The translations under genes and the position numbers were made by a program. DNA of 54,227 nucleotides, taken from the NCBI GenBank assembly GCA_025050575.1, contig JALBVE010000007.1, positions 1 through 54,227 on the forward strand. The letters are read 5' to 3'. The stretch is from Candidatus Devosia symbiotica (GTDB lineage: Bacteria > Pseudomonadota > Alphaproteobacteria > Rhizobiales > Devosiaceae). Positions 27,333 through 39,903 of this stretch are shown piece after piece; within the stretch, counting starts at the first letter, position 1, and each line of letters opens with the position of its first letter. The notes beneath the pieces were generated by a model. The model ran no database searches and was not told the DNA's origin. It worked only from the letters and a program-made list of their open reading frames with translations.

Positions 27333-28064
27333 ATGCCCATCGGAATTCCCGACGATCTATCTGCCCGCAAAACCCTCGAAAACGAGAGCGTCAATGTTAT
27401 GGATTCCGCCCGAGCCGCACGGCAGGATATCCGCCCGCCCGAGATCGGCCTGCTTAACCTGATGCCCAACAAGGAGCACACTGAAACCCAGTTTGTTCGG
27501 CTTATCGGCTCAACGCCATTGCAGATGGTCTAGATCATGAACTGAACCCGGACCCATGTGCATCACACTATGTTCATTTGCTAGGGTGCGCAGGCAGCGC
27601 TGCACCACTTCCGTGACGCCCGACGTTACCGCATGCCCCAAAAAGCCTTTGGCATGTTCCGCCATCATCGGTCGCCTTATCTGCGAGGGTTCTCCGACAG
27701 CCCAATGATCCCTGTCTCCCGGATCAACGACGTTGAGCGCGCTTCGCTTGGTCCCGATCTGGAAATCCTGATCGACAATCCCGAAATCGGCATCTGCATG
27801 CTCGACGAGCCGCAACACCGTGCCGTCCACATGTTCAATCATCTTGAATATGACAACCGGTCTTTGGTTGATGAGTGTGAGCATGACGTCGCAGCCGGCC
27901 TAGACACGCCGCCGCCCACCAATTTGTTCCCCAATAGGGACACCTCGATCACCCCGGAAAACCGCTGGCGCAACCATGCCCATTTGTTGTTCCAAAATTG
28001 GATCAACGAAATCTACCAGACTACGCTCTAAGATACGGCTGAGATCGGTCGTGAGCTCGGCTAG
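27333..28064 (+). pseudogene. metA: Homoserine O-acyltransferase (MetA type), internal deletion
   Basis: Remnant of the first committed enzyme of methionine synthesis. The N-terminus [18 protein letters not shown] and [20 protein letters not shown] are intact, then TAG after TPLQMV. About 60 codons are missing, including the VTGAPVE segment, before THVHHTMFIC. Here a TAG replaces the Trp that follows the catalytic cysteine region. Later pieces RGFSDSPMIPVSRI, VHMFNHLEYDNRSL and NHAHLLFQNWINEIYQTT follow after frame changes, ending in TAA. Confidence 0.85.
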
Positions 28065-28088
28065 ACCGGCAATTAGCCGAACTGCAGA

Positions 28089-28664
28089 CTAAACAGCTGG
28101 AAGGACATCAACCCCTCCAGCCAGCCTGGCTGGACCCAAGGCAGGGCTAGCCATCAACTGGCCGCCAAGCCCGCTAGTATTAGTCCCAGTACCAGCCACC
28201 GCATCCAGGTCCGTGCGCTCAGCCAGCCCAATCATGATCATCAAGATGGGCGGCTCCACCAGCGGCATCTGCTGCGGTTGGAAGGTTCGCCAGAATGGCG
28301 CTACCAGAATGTTCAGACCGACGCCCGCCTGCGCGGCGATTACCAGCACGCCCACGATGACGATCAGGAGCAGCACAATGCCGAGCAGCAACATAGCCAC
28401 GAACGCTTTGAGCTGGCGCCGCGCTTTCGGGTCGCTCAACGGCACCACCAGCAACAGAAACGGAATAACTGCGGCCAAGGACGAGCTAGCCAGCAGCGGC
28501 GGCAGGATTAGCCTGTAATTTATCACAGCCTGCGCATCCCCGATGGCCTCGAACCCGCGTCGAGCGGGAATGAGCAATGCCGCCGCGATGACAATCAGAA
28601 CCTCCGGCCCGACGGTCATCACTGCTTGCAATAGAAAGTGGTGAGACAGGATCAACATCAGCAC
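28089..28664 (-). CDS. Predicted membrane protein, possibly a remnant
   Basis: An open frame of 191 codons with three strongly hydrophobic stretches (around residues 16-37, 50-75 and 85-110; for example AFVAMLLLGIVLLLIVIVGV). It is placed sensibly between convergent metA and divergent ycjX. The last 40 residues are not hydrophobic and look unlike the rest, so the C-terminus may be frame-shifted. I do not recognise the family. Given the neighbourhood it may be a fragment of a larger membrane protein rather than a complete gene. Confidence 0.4.
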   Translation of the reverse strand: MLMLILSHHFLLQAVMTVGPEVLIVIAAALLIPARRGFEAIGDAQAVINYRLILPPLLASSSLAAVIPFLLLVVPLSDPKARRQLKAFVAMLLLGIVLLLIVIVGVLVIAAQAGVGLNILVAPFWRTFQPQQMPLVEPPILMIMIGLAERTDLDAVAGTGTNTSGLGGQLMASPALGPARLAGGVDVLPAV

Positions 28665-28709
28665 TAGTGCGGCCTGCGGGGCCGACCATCGGACTTGCTC
28701 CAGCCTCCC

Positions 28710-29912
28710 ATGACCATTGTCGACGAACCGGGCATTGCCTTAGCGAATCTGGCCGATATGGCGACCAATATCTTCACGCCCATGCTGCGGCTGGGGATCA
28801 CAGGACTCAGCCGTGCTGACAAGACCATTTTCATCCCCGCCTTGATGCATAATCTGCTGACCGGCAGCCGCATGCCCGGCTTTACCCAACTGGCTGAGGA
28901 TCGCTTCATCGGCGCACGTTTGGCCGAATATTCCGACGCCACAATTCCTCGTTTCGCCTATAAGCGGCACCTCTAGATGCTGACGAGAAAACATCCGCAG
29001 CGGCCTGAGGGTACCCGCCGGATCTCATAGCTGCGCATCGTACTCAAATATCAGTCCAGGCAATGGTACGCCGGCCTGCGGGGTCTCTCCACGCTCAATC
29101 TAGACATCGTTGACTACCCCGGCGAGTGGTTACTCGATCTGCCGCTGCTCGGGTTGAGCTTTGTCGAATGAAGCGCCGAGGCAATTGAGCGCGCTCGCCG
29201 TCCGGGATTAGGCAAGGAGGGCGCTCCTTTCCTCGAACTGCTTGCCACCATCGATCCATTTAGGGATGCCAGCGATGCCGACGCCGAACACCTCGCCGCT
29301 TCCTGTTGCCCGGTGATCTGGAAGGCTCGCCGGCGCTGACATTTGCACCACTTCCCGCGCCCGCGCAGGCGGTCCACAATACAATCCTTTACGCCATGCT
29401 CGAACACTACTTCGAGGCCTACAAGGCCTAAATGGCGCGCCCTTTTTTCCGCGATCATTTTGCCCGCCTTGATCGTCAAGTCGTTCTGGTCGATACCCTG
29501 CTGGCACTCAATGCAGGTCCGGCCGCCGTCGCCGATCTCGAGACCGCGCTTACCTCTGTTTTAGCCTGCTTCCGCCAAGGCGAGACCAATCCGCTACTGC
29601 GCCCCTTTGCCCAGCGAATTGATCGCGTCCTATTTGCAGCAACCAAGGCCGATCACGTCCATCACACCAGCCATGACAGGATTGAGGCCATCCTCAATCG
29701 CCTGATGTCCAATGCCAGCAAGCGCGCCCGCTTTGCCGGCACATAAATCCGTTCCATCGCCCTGGCCGGCATCCGGGCCACCCATGAAGGAACGATTGCC
29801 AAGGCCGGAAAAACGCTCAACACCATTATCGGAACGCCCATGCAAGGCGAAAGCCTGGATGGCGCCAGCTATGACAGCAACACCGAAATCGCCTTGTTTC
29901 CCGGCGACTGAC
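28710..29912 (+). pseudogene. YcjX-family (DUF463) nucleotide-binding stress protein, broken
   Basis: TIVDEPGIALANLADMATN and LGITGLSRADKTIFIPALMHN show the P-loop region with Asp in place of the Gly of GKT, so the P-loop itself is altered. RFAYKRHL is followed by TAG. Later blocks LDIVDYPGEWLLDLPLLGLS, PFLELLATIDPF, LPGDLEGSPALTF, ARPFFRDHFARLDRQVVLVD and RVLFAATKADHVHHTSHDRI lie in alternating frames. The frame after ALFPGD ends in TGA and the remainder of the family is missing. The usual partner gene (TIGR01620/DUF697) is absent; an FMN reductase remnant follows instead. Confidence 0.8.
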
Positions 29913-30310
29913 CCGACTGTCCCGATTTACTTTTTTGAAGATGGCATTCTGATCCTCATGCCGGAGTTCAATCGCTCCTCCCCCGCCGTGATCAAGAACG
30001 CACTCGACTGGGATTCGCGGCCCTATGGACAGAACGCCTGGACCGGCAAGCCACTAGCCATTGCCAGGGCCACGCTCGGTGCAGTCGGTATAGCCGCCGG
30101 CCAGAACCATATAATCCTGCCGATACTTGGTTTTGTTGTGATGGGGCAGCCCGAGATATATTTCTAGTTCAAGCCCGGCATCATCGACGAGCATTTTGAT
30201 GTTATCGACAATCAGAGCCCCTGACTTTCTGGCAGGGTTCATCCAGAAATACGTCGAATGGATAGAGCGGCACGGCGAACAACCGTCACTGCGCAGTGCT
30301 GCCGAGTAGC
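29913..30310 (+). pseudogene. NADPH-dependent FMN reductase remnant, 5' end deleted
   Basis: DGILILMPEFNRSSPAVIKN, ALDWDSRPYGQNAWTGKP, then ATLGAVGIAAGQNHI and MGQPEIYF, TAG, FKPGIIDEHFDVIDN show the C-terminal two thirds of an NAD(P)H-dependent flavin/quinone reductase. The FMN-phosphate loop at the N-terminus is missing. It is fused directly behind the ycjX remnant. Confidence 0.7.
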
Positions 30311-30358
30311 ACGGCGAGAGCATATTGTCTCTCCATGGTATCGAGCCATGGGGGCGGA

Positions 30359-30681
30359 TCAGACGTCCTTAGCCGCGCTCGGCGTCAGGGTCAGTTTGAG
30401 GCCATCCAGCGCGTCGCTCATCAGGATCTGGCAGCTCAGCCGCGAGTTTGGACGTACGTCGCCAACACTGTCGAGCATGTCTTCTTCCTCGTCGCTGGGC
30501 GCACCAATCACGCCAGTCCAGTCCTTGTCGACATAGATATGACAAGTGGCGCAGCTCAACGCCCCGCCGCATTCGGCCTTGATGTTGAGGCCCCAGTCGC
30601 GAATGACTTCCATCACCCGCCAGCCTTCGAGTCCTTCGAGCTCGTGCTCAGCACCAGCCTGGTCTGTGACAAGAATTTTCA

Positions 30682-30682
<1 letters not shown>
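30359..30682 (-). CDS. [2Fe-2S] ferredoxin, adrenodoxin type
   Basis: An intact 107-residue electron carrier. Cluster cysteines are C38, C44, C47 and C84 in ECGGALSCATCHIYV and RLSCQ, the spacing of vertebrate/bacterial adrenodoxin-type ferredoxins. The acidic patch EEEDML follows. Its ATG overlaps the stop of the ferredoxin reductase by one base (TGATG), so the two form an operon. Likely partners are the reductase, Fe-S cluster assembly or a monooxygenase. It is one of two intact ferredoxins in this window. Confidence 0.92.
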
Positions 30683-31722
<1,040 letters not shown>

Positions 31723-31801
31723 TTAAAGGGCCACCGCCCCAGGTCATTGCAGGAAGTCAAGCAGGCATAGTCTCAACCATAAGGCTTGCGCCTCACTTAT
31801 A

Positions 31802-32322
31802 TCAGGAGACACGACGAAGAAAGGGGTGGGTGCCAACCGGCATTTCGGTAGCGCCAACCGGTTGATAAAAATGGCAACTTCAGGCAGCCGGTTCTCTGCC
31901 AACGCCGCGCGCGTTGGTTCGTGGGTCACCACCAGAGCGTTGATTCCGCAGCGGCGCATCAGTGGAATTTGATCCTGCAACACATTACCGACAGCCCTGA
32001 TCTCGTTAGTGTACTGGTAGCGTTCAACCAGCATCCGTGCCAACGAATAGCCGCGCCCGTCCGTGAATGCCGGAAAGGCAATAGCGATCGAGACAAACCG
32101 ACCCAGATCAGCCGCAACATCCTCAATCCGTTTCTCGGGCGCCACCGACAATCCCAATGAATGTGGATTGGCCAGGATCGCGTCACGATTGACCACAAAC
32201 ATCGCCAGCGGCACATGCGTATAGCTGGCTGTAGCCAGGTTGCTTTCCTCGTTCCAAGCGTGGAAGGGATCAGCCATGAAGGCGCCGTCTTTCCACAATG
32301 TGTGTCGCTTCGAGGCTGTCAT
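31802..32322 (-). pseudogene. DUF934 protein of sulfite-reduction operons, 3' frameshift
   Basis: A small protein regularly found with sulfite/nitrite reductase and APS reductase genes. MTASKRHTLWKDGAFMADPF, LGRFVSIAIAFPAFTDGRGY, MLVERYQYTNEIRAVGNVL and DQIPLMRRCG are family-typical and open. In a run of five T after LPEVAI the frame shifts. The expected end (FYQPVGATEMPVGTHPFLRR, stop at 31802) lies in another frame, and the read frame goes on to 31744. A single-base slip is the only lesion, the mildest in the operon, so the product might be partly functional. Confidence 0.7.
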
Positions 32323-33055
32323 GTGCGAGGCAATCGCTTCGTTGAAATCGAAATGGATGCCATTCTTGTCGAGGGCGCGCTACCGCCCGGCGCGTGGATC
32401 TTCACCCTCGGCAATCACTGACGTGCATGGCGCGCAGCCAATCGACTTGCAGTCCTTAGCGAACAGCGGATGCTCGGGCAAGGCATGGTCAATCTTGTAC
32501 TGATTGACATCAGCATCGTTGAAATAGGCTAAGGGGTTGATCTTGATACGGTCATCACTGGTCAGCTCGAAATGCGGCAGAACCCTGTTTTCCTTGATCT
32601 GGAAATACTTCCGCCCGATGACCCAGCCACCATATGCTCGGTAATGAACTAAAGCGGCTCGGTCTTGCGGATATGGCAGCAGCTGTCGGGGCTAGTCTCC
32701 CATAGCGAATCAGTCGGATCGAACCGCGTGATGTCCGCTTGATTGGGATGAATGGCGTGCACATTGAATAGACCAAGATGCTTTTTCAGCGTCTCGACAT
32801 AGTCTAGCGTTTCCAAGAAACGCTTGCCGGTCTTGAAAAAAATATATCGGCAGGCTCGGATCCACCTGCGCCACCAAGTGCAGCAGCACCGCCGAATTTG
32901 CACCGAACGAGGAGACGATTGCCAGATCGCCCGGCAGCATCTCGGTGGCAGCCTGAGGCAACACGCCAACCGCGTCCATTTCATCGAACATGCCGTTTAG
33001 CGCCAGAATGCTCAGCGCCCGCAGCTTGTCATATGCGGCCGGAACGTAGATCTGT

Positions 33056-33068
<13 letters not shown>
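32323..33068 (-). pseudogene. cysH: Phosphoadenylyl/adenylyl-sulfate reductase, broken
   Basis: Remnant of the enzyme that reduces activated sulfate to sulfite. The start MAQPKQIYVPAAYDKLRALS overlaps the cysI end by 13 bases. AIVSSFGANSAVLLHLVAQV is followed by a frameshift near 32855. KTGKRFLETLDYVETLKKHL and SPDSCCHIRKTEPL continue in another frame to TAG. A third frame carries GWVIGRKYFQIKENRVLP and KDCKSIGCAPCTSVIAEGED with the Fe-S cysteines, then TAG replacing Trp in GRWRALDKN. There are at least two frameshifts and two stops. Confidence 0.85.
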
Positions 33069-34730
<1,662 letters not shown>

Positions 34731-34734
<4 letters not shown>

Positions 34735-35059
34735 ATCGATACATGATCGTCCTCACCCAGATGCTGGCGGTCGTAAATCGCGCCTTTCAATGTCAAAGGC
34801 GCGGTGGGACCCGCCGCCCGAATCCGTTCGCGAAGCCGCTTGAGGAGAATAAGCCCCCCCCTTCATCCAGCGTTACTTCCTCGATTTCCAGATTGATCAC
34901 CCGGCCCGTGCCTTTGGTCGCGGCCAGAACGGCATCGCGCTCGGAGAGTTCGTCCTTGCCGAAAATCCGGGCAGCTTGCAGATCTTCGACCCAAACCCCT
35001 GACTTATCAAGATAAACCGTACCACCCGAGGTCAGCTCATTGCCTGTCAGAATGTCCAT
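34731..35059 (-). pseudogene. DUF2849 protein, poly-G frameshift
   Basis: A short conserved protein found between cysG and cysI in many alphaproteobacteria. MDILTGNELTSGGTVYLDKS and LQAARIFGKDELSERDA are normal. At the run of eight C (G on the coding strand, 34854-34861) the frame slips. The expected tail (LKRLRERIRAAGPTAPLTL, ending EDDHVSI) is intact in another frame up to a TGA that overlaps the cysI ATG. One homopolymer slip is the only lesion seen. Confidence 0.75.
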
Positions 35060-35063
35060 ATCG

Positions 35064-36468
35064 TCACGCTACCTTGACGTTCTGTGCCGCGATCTGCGCC
35101 ACATCGGCCCAGTCGTCTGCCGCCACAACCCTCACCGACCAAAATGATTGCCGGGCCGTCTGCGAATGTGCCGTCATATCCCATCAGGGATGCCAGATTG
35201 CCCGAGTAGCTTGTCGCTTCTGGACGTCCTGCATTGACCACAATACCGACCAGGATCGACGGGCTGGCGCCATTAGCGACCAGTCGTCTGGCGACCTCTG
35301 AGGCAATCGACTTGCCCATGTAGAGCGCCAGCGCCAACCCGGACTGCGTCAGCGCCGCCCAATGGCTCAACTCGCTGTCGTCCGAGCCATGGGCAGTCGC
35401 CATCACGAAGCCGCTCGACACCTTGCGCAGCGTCACCGGCGTTGCCGTATCGGCTGCCGCCGCCATCGCTGCACTGACACCCGGCACAATTGCGTAGGCA
35501 ATATCCGCCTTGCGCAACGCCACAATTTCCTCTCCCGCGTGGCCGAACACCATCGGATCATCCGATTTGAGCCGCGCCACCTTCTTGCCTTGACGCACCA
35601 GACGCACAATCAGCGTATTGATCTGGGCCTGGCTGAACGAGTGATGCCCCTTGGCCTTGCCGACCGAAATCTGTTCAGCGTCGCGCCGCCCCATCTGCAC
35701 CCACCGTATCGGGCACCAAAAATCGTCATGCACGATGACATCGGCCTGCAGCAGCCGCCGCTGGACGCGCAGGATGAGCAGATCTTCCGAACCCGGCCCC
35801 GCGCCGATCAGCCAGACAATGCCAGCGCTCTCACCCCGGGCACGATGTTGCTCAAGCAACGCTTCGGCCTCAGATCGCCCTGCATCTGCGCCACGTAGCA
35901 TCGCCGCTTTGATCTGCGGTGAGCTGACCAGTGCCTCGTAGAAGCGCTGGCGGGCCGGAGCAGATTGAATCAGATTTTCGACGTGCTGGCGCAATCCACC
36001 GGCTAGTCTAGCAATCTTGCCCAGACCGGGAGGCAGCATTGCCTCGATACGGGCGCGCATCAGCCGCGCCAGCACCGGCGCATCGCCTTCGCTCGAAATC
36101 GCGACCGTCAGTGGTGCACGATCGACAATCGATGGCGTGTAGAAATCGCATTCGTCCAGCACATCGACCACGTTGAGCGGTATATGGCGAGCACGGGCAG
36201 TCGCCTTAGCCAGTTCGGCATCAGCGCCGCTCTCGGCCATAAACACCAGCGCCACGCTATCGAGATCAGACGTCTCGAAGTCGCGTTGTATCAGCTCGAC
36301 CACAAATCCGCTGAAATCAGCGACAATCTCGCGCCCAATGACCAGCACGTGGGCGAAAGTCTTGCTGACCAGTCGGACTTTGTTCAGGGCCTCTTCGCCA
36401 CCGCCAATAATGGCGATACGCTGACCTCAAACCTTAAAGCTCAACGGAAATGTGTTGAGATAACGCAT
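35064..36468 (-). pseudogene. cysG: Siroheme synthase CysG, early nonsense and 3' frameshift
   Basis: Bifunctional siroheme synthase: N-terminal precorrin-2 dehydrogenase/ferrochelatase and C-terminal uroporphyrinogen methyltransferase. It starts MRYLNTFPLSFKV and then meets TGA at codon 14. GQRIAIIGGGEEALNKVRLV continues in the same frame with the NAD-binding motif. The methyltransferase half shows WLIGAGPGSEDLL and RLKSDDPMVFGHAGEE, where Asp replaces a conserved Gly. The end slips at IILVGEG (expected VVAADDWADVAQIAAQNVKVA and TGA at 35064). A re-initiation at the internal Met (MLVIGRE, 36348) would still lack the NAD motif. Confidence 0.85.
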
Positions 36469-36471
36469 GCG

Positions 36472-36792
36472 TTAGCCATGTCGCCCCGGTACATGCACAA
36501 TCAGACCGTTCAGCTCATCCCGCACCTTGATCTGGCAGCTCAACCGGCTGGTCTCCTTCACGTCAAACGCGAAGTCGAGCATGTCTTCTTCCATCATCGA
36601 AGGTCCGCCGACCGTTTTAGTCCAGGCGCCATCGACATAGACGTGGCAAGTTGCGCAGGTGCAGGCACCACCACATTCAGCAATAATGCCCGGGATACTG
36701 TTTATGATGGCCGTTTCCATCACGGTGGAGCCATTGACGGCTTCAGTTTCGATGGCGTTGCCGATCGGCTCGACATAAACGATTTTGGTCAT
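36472..36792 (-). CDS. Second [2Fe-2S] ferredoxin
   Basis: An intact 106-residue ferredoxin, MTKIVYVEPIGNAIETEAV. Cluster cysteines are C40, C46, C49 and C86 (ECGGACTCATCHVYV, RLSCQ); C44 is an extra cysteine inside the loop. It ends in TAA just three bases before the cysG start, so it led the siroheme/sulfite operon and was its likely electron donor. All five following genes are broken while it is not, so it probably serves another acceptor now, such as Fe-S assembly. Confidence 0.9.
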   Translation of the reverse strand: MTKIVYVEPIGNAIETEAVNGSTVMETAIINSIPGIIAECGGACTCATCHVYVDGAWTKTVGGPSMMEEDMLDFAFDVKETSRLSCQIKVRDELNGLIVHVPGRHG

Positions 36793-36808
36793 CGATGATC
36801 CTTTGCAT

Positions 36809-37200
36809 CTAATACCATGGAATATAGCCAGCGCACGACAACGCTGCAAGATGGCTTAGCCTTGCCAAATAGTCATCCAAACCTTCTTGACTAAAGTATA
36901 ATATCGATATCTTCGCTGCAGCTAAGGCCAGGAAGGCCGCAAAAGATTTTGCGGTCTTGTCGAAGCGTGTGGCGATGCGGCGGAACTGCTTAAGCCTATT
37001 GAACATGCGCTCGATTTGCGCGGCCCAGCGGCGAAACCGAACATAGACCGAGTTCCACTTGCCGACTCGAACACAACGATGAATGGGCCGTCCTAGCGCG
37101 TCAGATACCATGACGCTGGAATCCGTCGCTCCATTGAGCTGATGATCCCCTCATCAGCTTGTCGGCAGTCCCTGCACGCTGACTAGCCCAGCCAAGCGGG
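36809..37200 (-). pseudogene. IS5-family (IS427-like) transposase remnant
   Basis: DALGRPIH, then KWNSVYVRFRRWAAQIERMF and NRLKQFRRIATRFDKTAKSF, AAFLALAAAKISI are IS5-type transposase pieces in which parts normally far apart have come together, so internal deletions are present. The start and the DDE residues are missing, and no terminal inverted repeats were found. This is the only clear insertion-sequence trace in the window. Confidence 0.65.
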
Positions 37201-37226
37201 AAATGCGTGGAGGCCAAGCCTTAGTT

Positions 37227-37851
37227 ATACCACGCCAAAGGGGCGGGATCCATCCATAAACAAGGCGTACAGACCGTCAGTGACCATTTCGGCCTGCTTT
37301 CCCAAAAATGCGCCGTGACGCAGCAGGAAGTCTAGCCCGGCGTCAGGCTGGCCGGCCTCCATCTGGCGGCAGATCTGCCTGTGGCAATAGGGGGGGGAGC
37401 GATGGCGATCAGGGAAGCGCCCGCACTTATCCCCTTTTGTAGATCGCATCGTCGGTGGCCATATCACAAACATGCAGAGCAATGACTGCATCGGCCCCAC
37501 TGGGGTCGAAATCCAGGATCTTGAGGCCATTGCGCTCAAGGCTCATATAGAACCCGGTAGTGGCCAATTGCTCACTGTTGAACTCTTCCTTCAGGCCAGC
37601 GTGCAGCAGCGCCAGCGCCTCAGGCTGAATAAAATTCTTGATAATGTCGCGCATATTGTAGCGATAGATATAAGGAAAACTTGTCGCCGCCCTTCACCAT
37701 GATCTTTTTAACCTTGACGCCTTTCAGGTCGGGCTCGGCACCGTGGATAGCCACCCAATTTCAGCCGTACCAATGAGCCTGCGATGAACGCGGCCTTGGT
37801 GGCGCTCAGCAATTCTTCGAAGCGGTTAGGGCCAGTCGCGGAGGCGTTCAA
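37227..37851 (-). pseudogene. SAM-dependent methyltransferase remnant
   Basis: Starts at TTG 37851 (LNASATGPNRFEELLSATKA, AFIAGSLVRLKLGGY), overlapping the prfC TGA (TTGA). A frameshift follows. MRDIIKNFIQPEALALLHAG and LKEEFNSEQLATTGF are open, but the SAM-binding part is deleted: the sequence runs into DFDPSGADAVIALHVCDMAT and, after an eight-G run at 37390-37397, YCHRQICRQMEAGQPDAGLD in another frame. It resembles the rRNA/tRNA-type methyltransferases with an ALHACDTATDDA motif. Substrate unknown. Confidence 0.65.
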
Positions 37852-39449
37852 TGGCGTTCCTTGGTAGTTAGAAAGCGAATCTTGGGAAAGTCCTGCTTAG
37901 CCCGGTCGGCCCACCAGGCGTTCTGCGCCAGAAACATCGGCGCACCGGTGCGGTCCTCGGCGATATTCATTTTCTGGGCGGTAATGAATTTAACCAGCTC
38001 GGCCGGATCATCAGATTCAATCCAGCGAGCCATTTCATAGTTCAGGCTCTCGAAGGTGATCGGCACGCCATATTCATCGGCGACGCGCGAGCTCAGCACT
38101 TCAAGCTGCAGCTGGCCGACAACCCCCACGATCCAGTCCGCGCCGATAACCCGACGGAACACCTGGATGACGCCCTCTTCGGCCAAATCGGAAAGCGCCT
38201 TGGCCATCTGTTTGGTCTTCATGTGATCAATCAGCCGCACCCGGCGAATGATTTCGGGCGCGAAATTCGGAATGCCGGTCACATTGATATTGGCTCCTTC
38301 AGTCAGCGTATCGCCAACTGAGAGCGTGCCATGATTGGGAATGCCGACAATATCGCCAGCCACGGCCTGTTTGGCCAGCTCGCGATCATTGCCAAAAAAG
38401 AACATCGGGTTGGAGATAGCCATATCCTTGCCGGAGCGAACATTTTTCAGCCGCATGCCGCGGGTGAAAGTGCCTGAGCAGAGCCGAACAAAGGCGATAC
38501 GGTCGCGGTGATTGGCGTCCATATTAGCCTGCACCTTGAACACGAAACCGGTGACCTTCTTTTCGCTGGGCTCGATCGGCTGCGGAATGGCCGGCTGCGG
38601 GCGTGGCTCGAGGCCCCACTCGCCCAATGCGCGCAGCAGTTCAGCCACGCCAATGCCCTTGAGCGCCGAACCGAACAGCACGGGACTGAGATGACCGGTG
38701 TGAAAAATTTCCAGGTCGAATTCGGGCAGCATGGCCGTGGCCATTTCGAGATTTTCCAGAGCAGTCATGAAGATCGGATCGTCGACCAGCACCTCATTGT
38801 CGAGCAGATCCTCAATGGCTTCGTATTCGGCGATCGGCTTGCCCTGCGGATTGACGACGCGCTTTTCCAGCAGGTCGAGATAGCCGCGGAAATCCACGCC
38901 CTGCCCGATCGGCCACAGCACCAGCGTCAGATCGAGCGCCAGCTTGCTATGGATCTCATCGATCAGGTCGAGCGACGACAGGCCCTCGCGATCAACCTTG
39001 TTGATAAAGGTGATGATAGGAATGTCGCGCAGGCGACAGACTTCGAACAATTTGAGAGTCTGTGCCTCGATGCCCTTGGCTGCGTCGATCACCATGATGG
39101 CCGCGTCAACGGCAGTCAGCGTGCGATAAGTGTCTTCGGAAAAGTCCGAGTGGCCCGGGGTGTCGAGCATGTTGAGCGTCAGCCCGTCATAATCAAACGT
39201 CATCACCGAGGAGGTGATGGAAATGCCGCGCTTCTGCTCCATCTCCATCCAGTCCGAACGGGTCGAGCGTACACCGGCCTTGCCGCGCACCGCGCCGGCC
39301 GACTGGATTGCCCCGGCTGCGGCCAGCAGGCGCTCTGTCAACATGGTCTTGCCGGCGTCCGGATGCGAAATGATAGCGAAGGTACGGCGGGTACGGAATG
39401 GTTCGGCAAGGGACCGGGGCGAAACCTCGGCGGCTGATGATAGGGACAT
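37848..39449 (-). CDS. prfC: Peptide chain release factor 3
   Basis: An intact 533-residue translational GTPase that recycles RF1/RF2 after termination. G1 motif SHPDAGKT at residues 28-35, G2/G3 with KRGISITSS and DTPGHSDFSEDTYR, and G4 NKVDRE. RF3-specific C-terminal parts GQLQLEVLSSRVADEYG and YEMARWI are present. Length is standard. It stops with TGA inside CATTGAACG, which also holds the TTG start of the dead methyltransferase gene. No lesion over 1.6 kb. Confidence 0.96.
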   Translation of the reverse strand: MSLSSAAEVSPRSLAEPFRTRRTFAIISHPDAGKTMLTERLLAAAGAIQSAGAVRGKAGVRSTRSDWMEMEQKRGISITSSVMTFDYDGLTLNMLDTPGHSDFSEDTYRTLTAVDAAIMVIDAAKGIEAQTLKLFEVCRLRDIPIITFINKVDREGLSSLDLIDEIHSKLALDLTLVLWPIGQGVDFRGYLDLLEKRVVNPQGKPIAEYEAIEDLLDNEVLVDDPIFMTALENLEMATAMLPEFDLEIFHTGHLSPVLFGSALKGIGVAELLRALGEWGLEPRPQPAIPQPIEPSEKKVTGFVFKVQANMDANHRDRIAFVRLCSGTFTRGMRLKNVRSGKDMAISNPMFFFGNDRELAKQAVAGDIVGIPNHGTLSVGDTLTEGANINVTGIPNFAPEIIRRVRLIDHMKTKQMAKALSDLAEEGVIQVFRRVIGADWIVGVVGQLQLEVLSSRVADEYGVPITFESLNYEMARWIESDDPAELVKFITAQKMNIAEDRTGAPMFLAQNAWWADRAKQDFPKIRFLTTKERH

Positions 39450-39545
39450 GTATACTGCTGGACTGTTAGGCCGCAGTGAGGGGCGCGGCTGAGTTGCGTG
39501 CTATATAGGGCATAGTGGGGAGAGGGTCAAATTGAAGGACAGACG

Positions 39546-39902
39546 ATGGCATCCACACGGCTACGGCGATAATTCCTAGCGGCGACCTGGATGTCAGCCA
39601 GGCATTCTATGCATTTCTGAGCTTCACGATTATGAGCGACTATGGCGACTATCGCATCTTGAGCGACGGCGGTGGCTGGCACCTGCATTTGCGCGAGCAA
39701 GCGGGCTGGCCGCCGTCCCCGGAAGATAATCCGTTCGGCATCTATGACTTTAATGTGAATGATGTCGACGCTGTAGCGGAAAAAGTGCGCGACCGGATCA
39801 TCGAAAAGGGAGCTCCCCTATCTCAAGCCTTGGGGCACCTATGAATTCGCGGTGAGCGATCCGAGTGACTTGCTGATGCGGGTGTGGCGCGTGGCCCGCT
39901 AG
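39546..39902 (+). pseudogene. VOC/glyoxalase-superfamily protein, frameshifted twice
   Basis: A small bleomycin-resistance/glyoxalase-fold protein. The ATG at 39546 (MAS) is out of frame with the body, IHTATAIIPSGDLDVSQAFY, which begins a few bases later. MSDYGDYRILSDGGGWHLHL to DAVAEKVRDRIIEKGAP is open, then another slip. The end YLKPWGTYEFAVSDPSDLLM, RVWRVAR and TAG at 39900-39902 lies in the third frame. Metal and substrate are unknown. Confidence 0.65.
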
Positions 39903-39903
39903 A

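Noticed and set aside
36809..37200. Active insertion sequence
   Set aside because: Only rearranged pieces of an IS5-type transposase remain, without catalytic residues, start codon or terminal inverted repeats.
38508..39437. 309-codon open frame antisense to prfC
   Set aside because: A GC-rich shadow of a conserved gene, with His/Gln/Arg-rich composition and no family resemblance.
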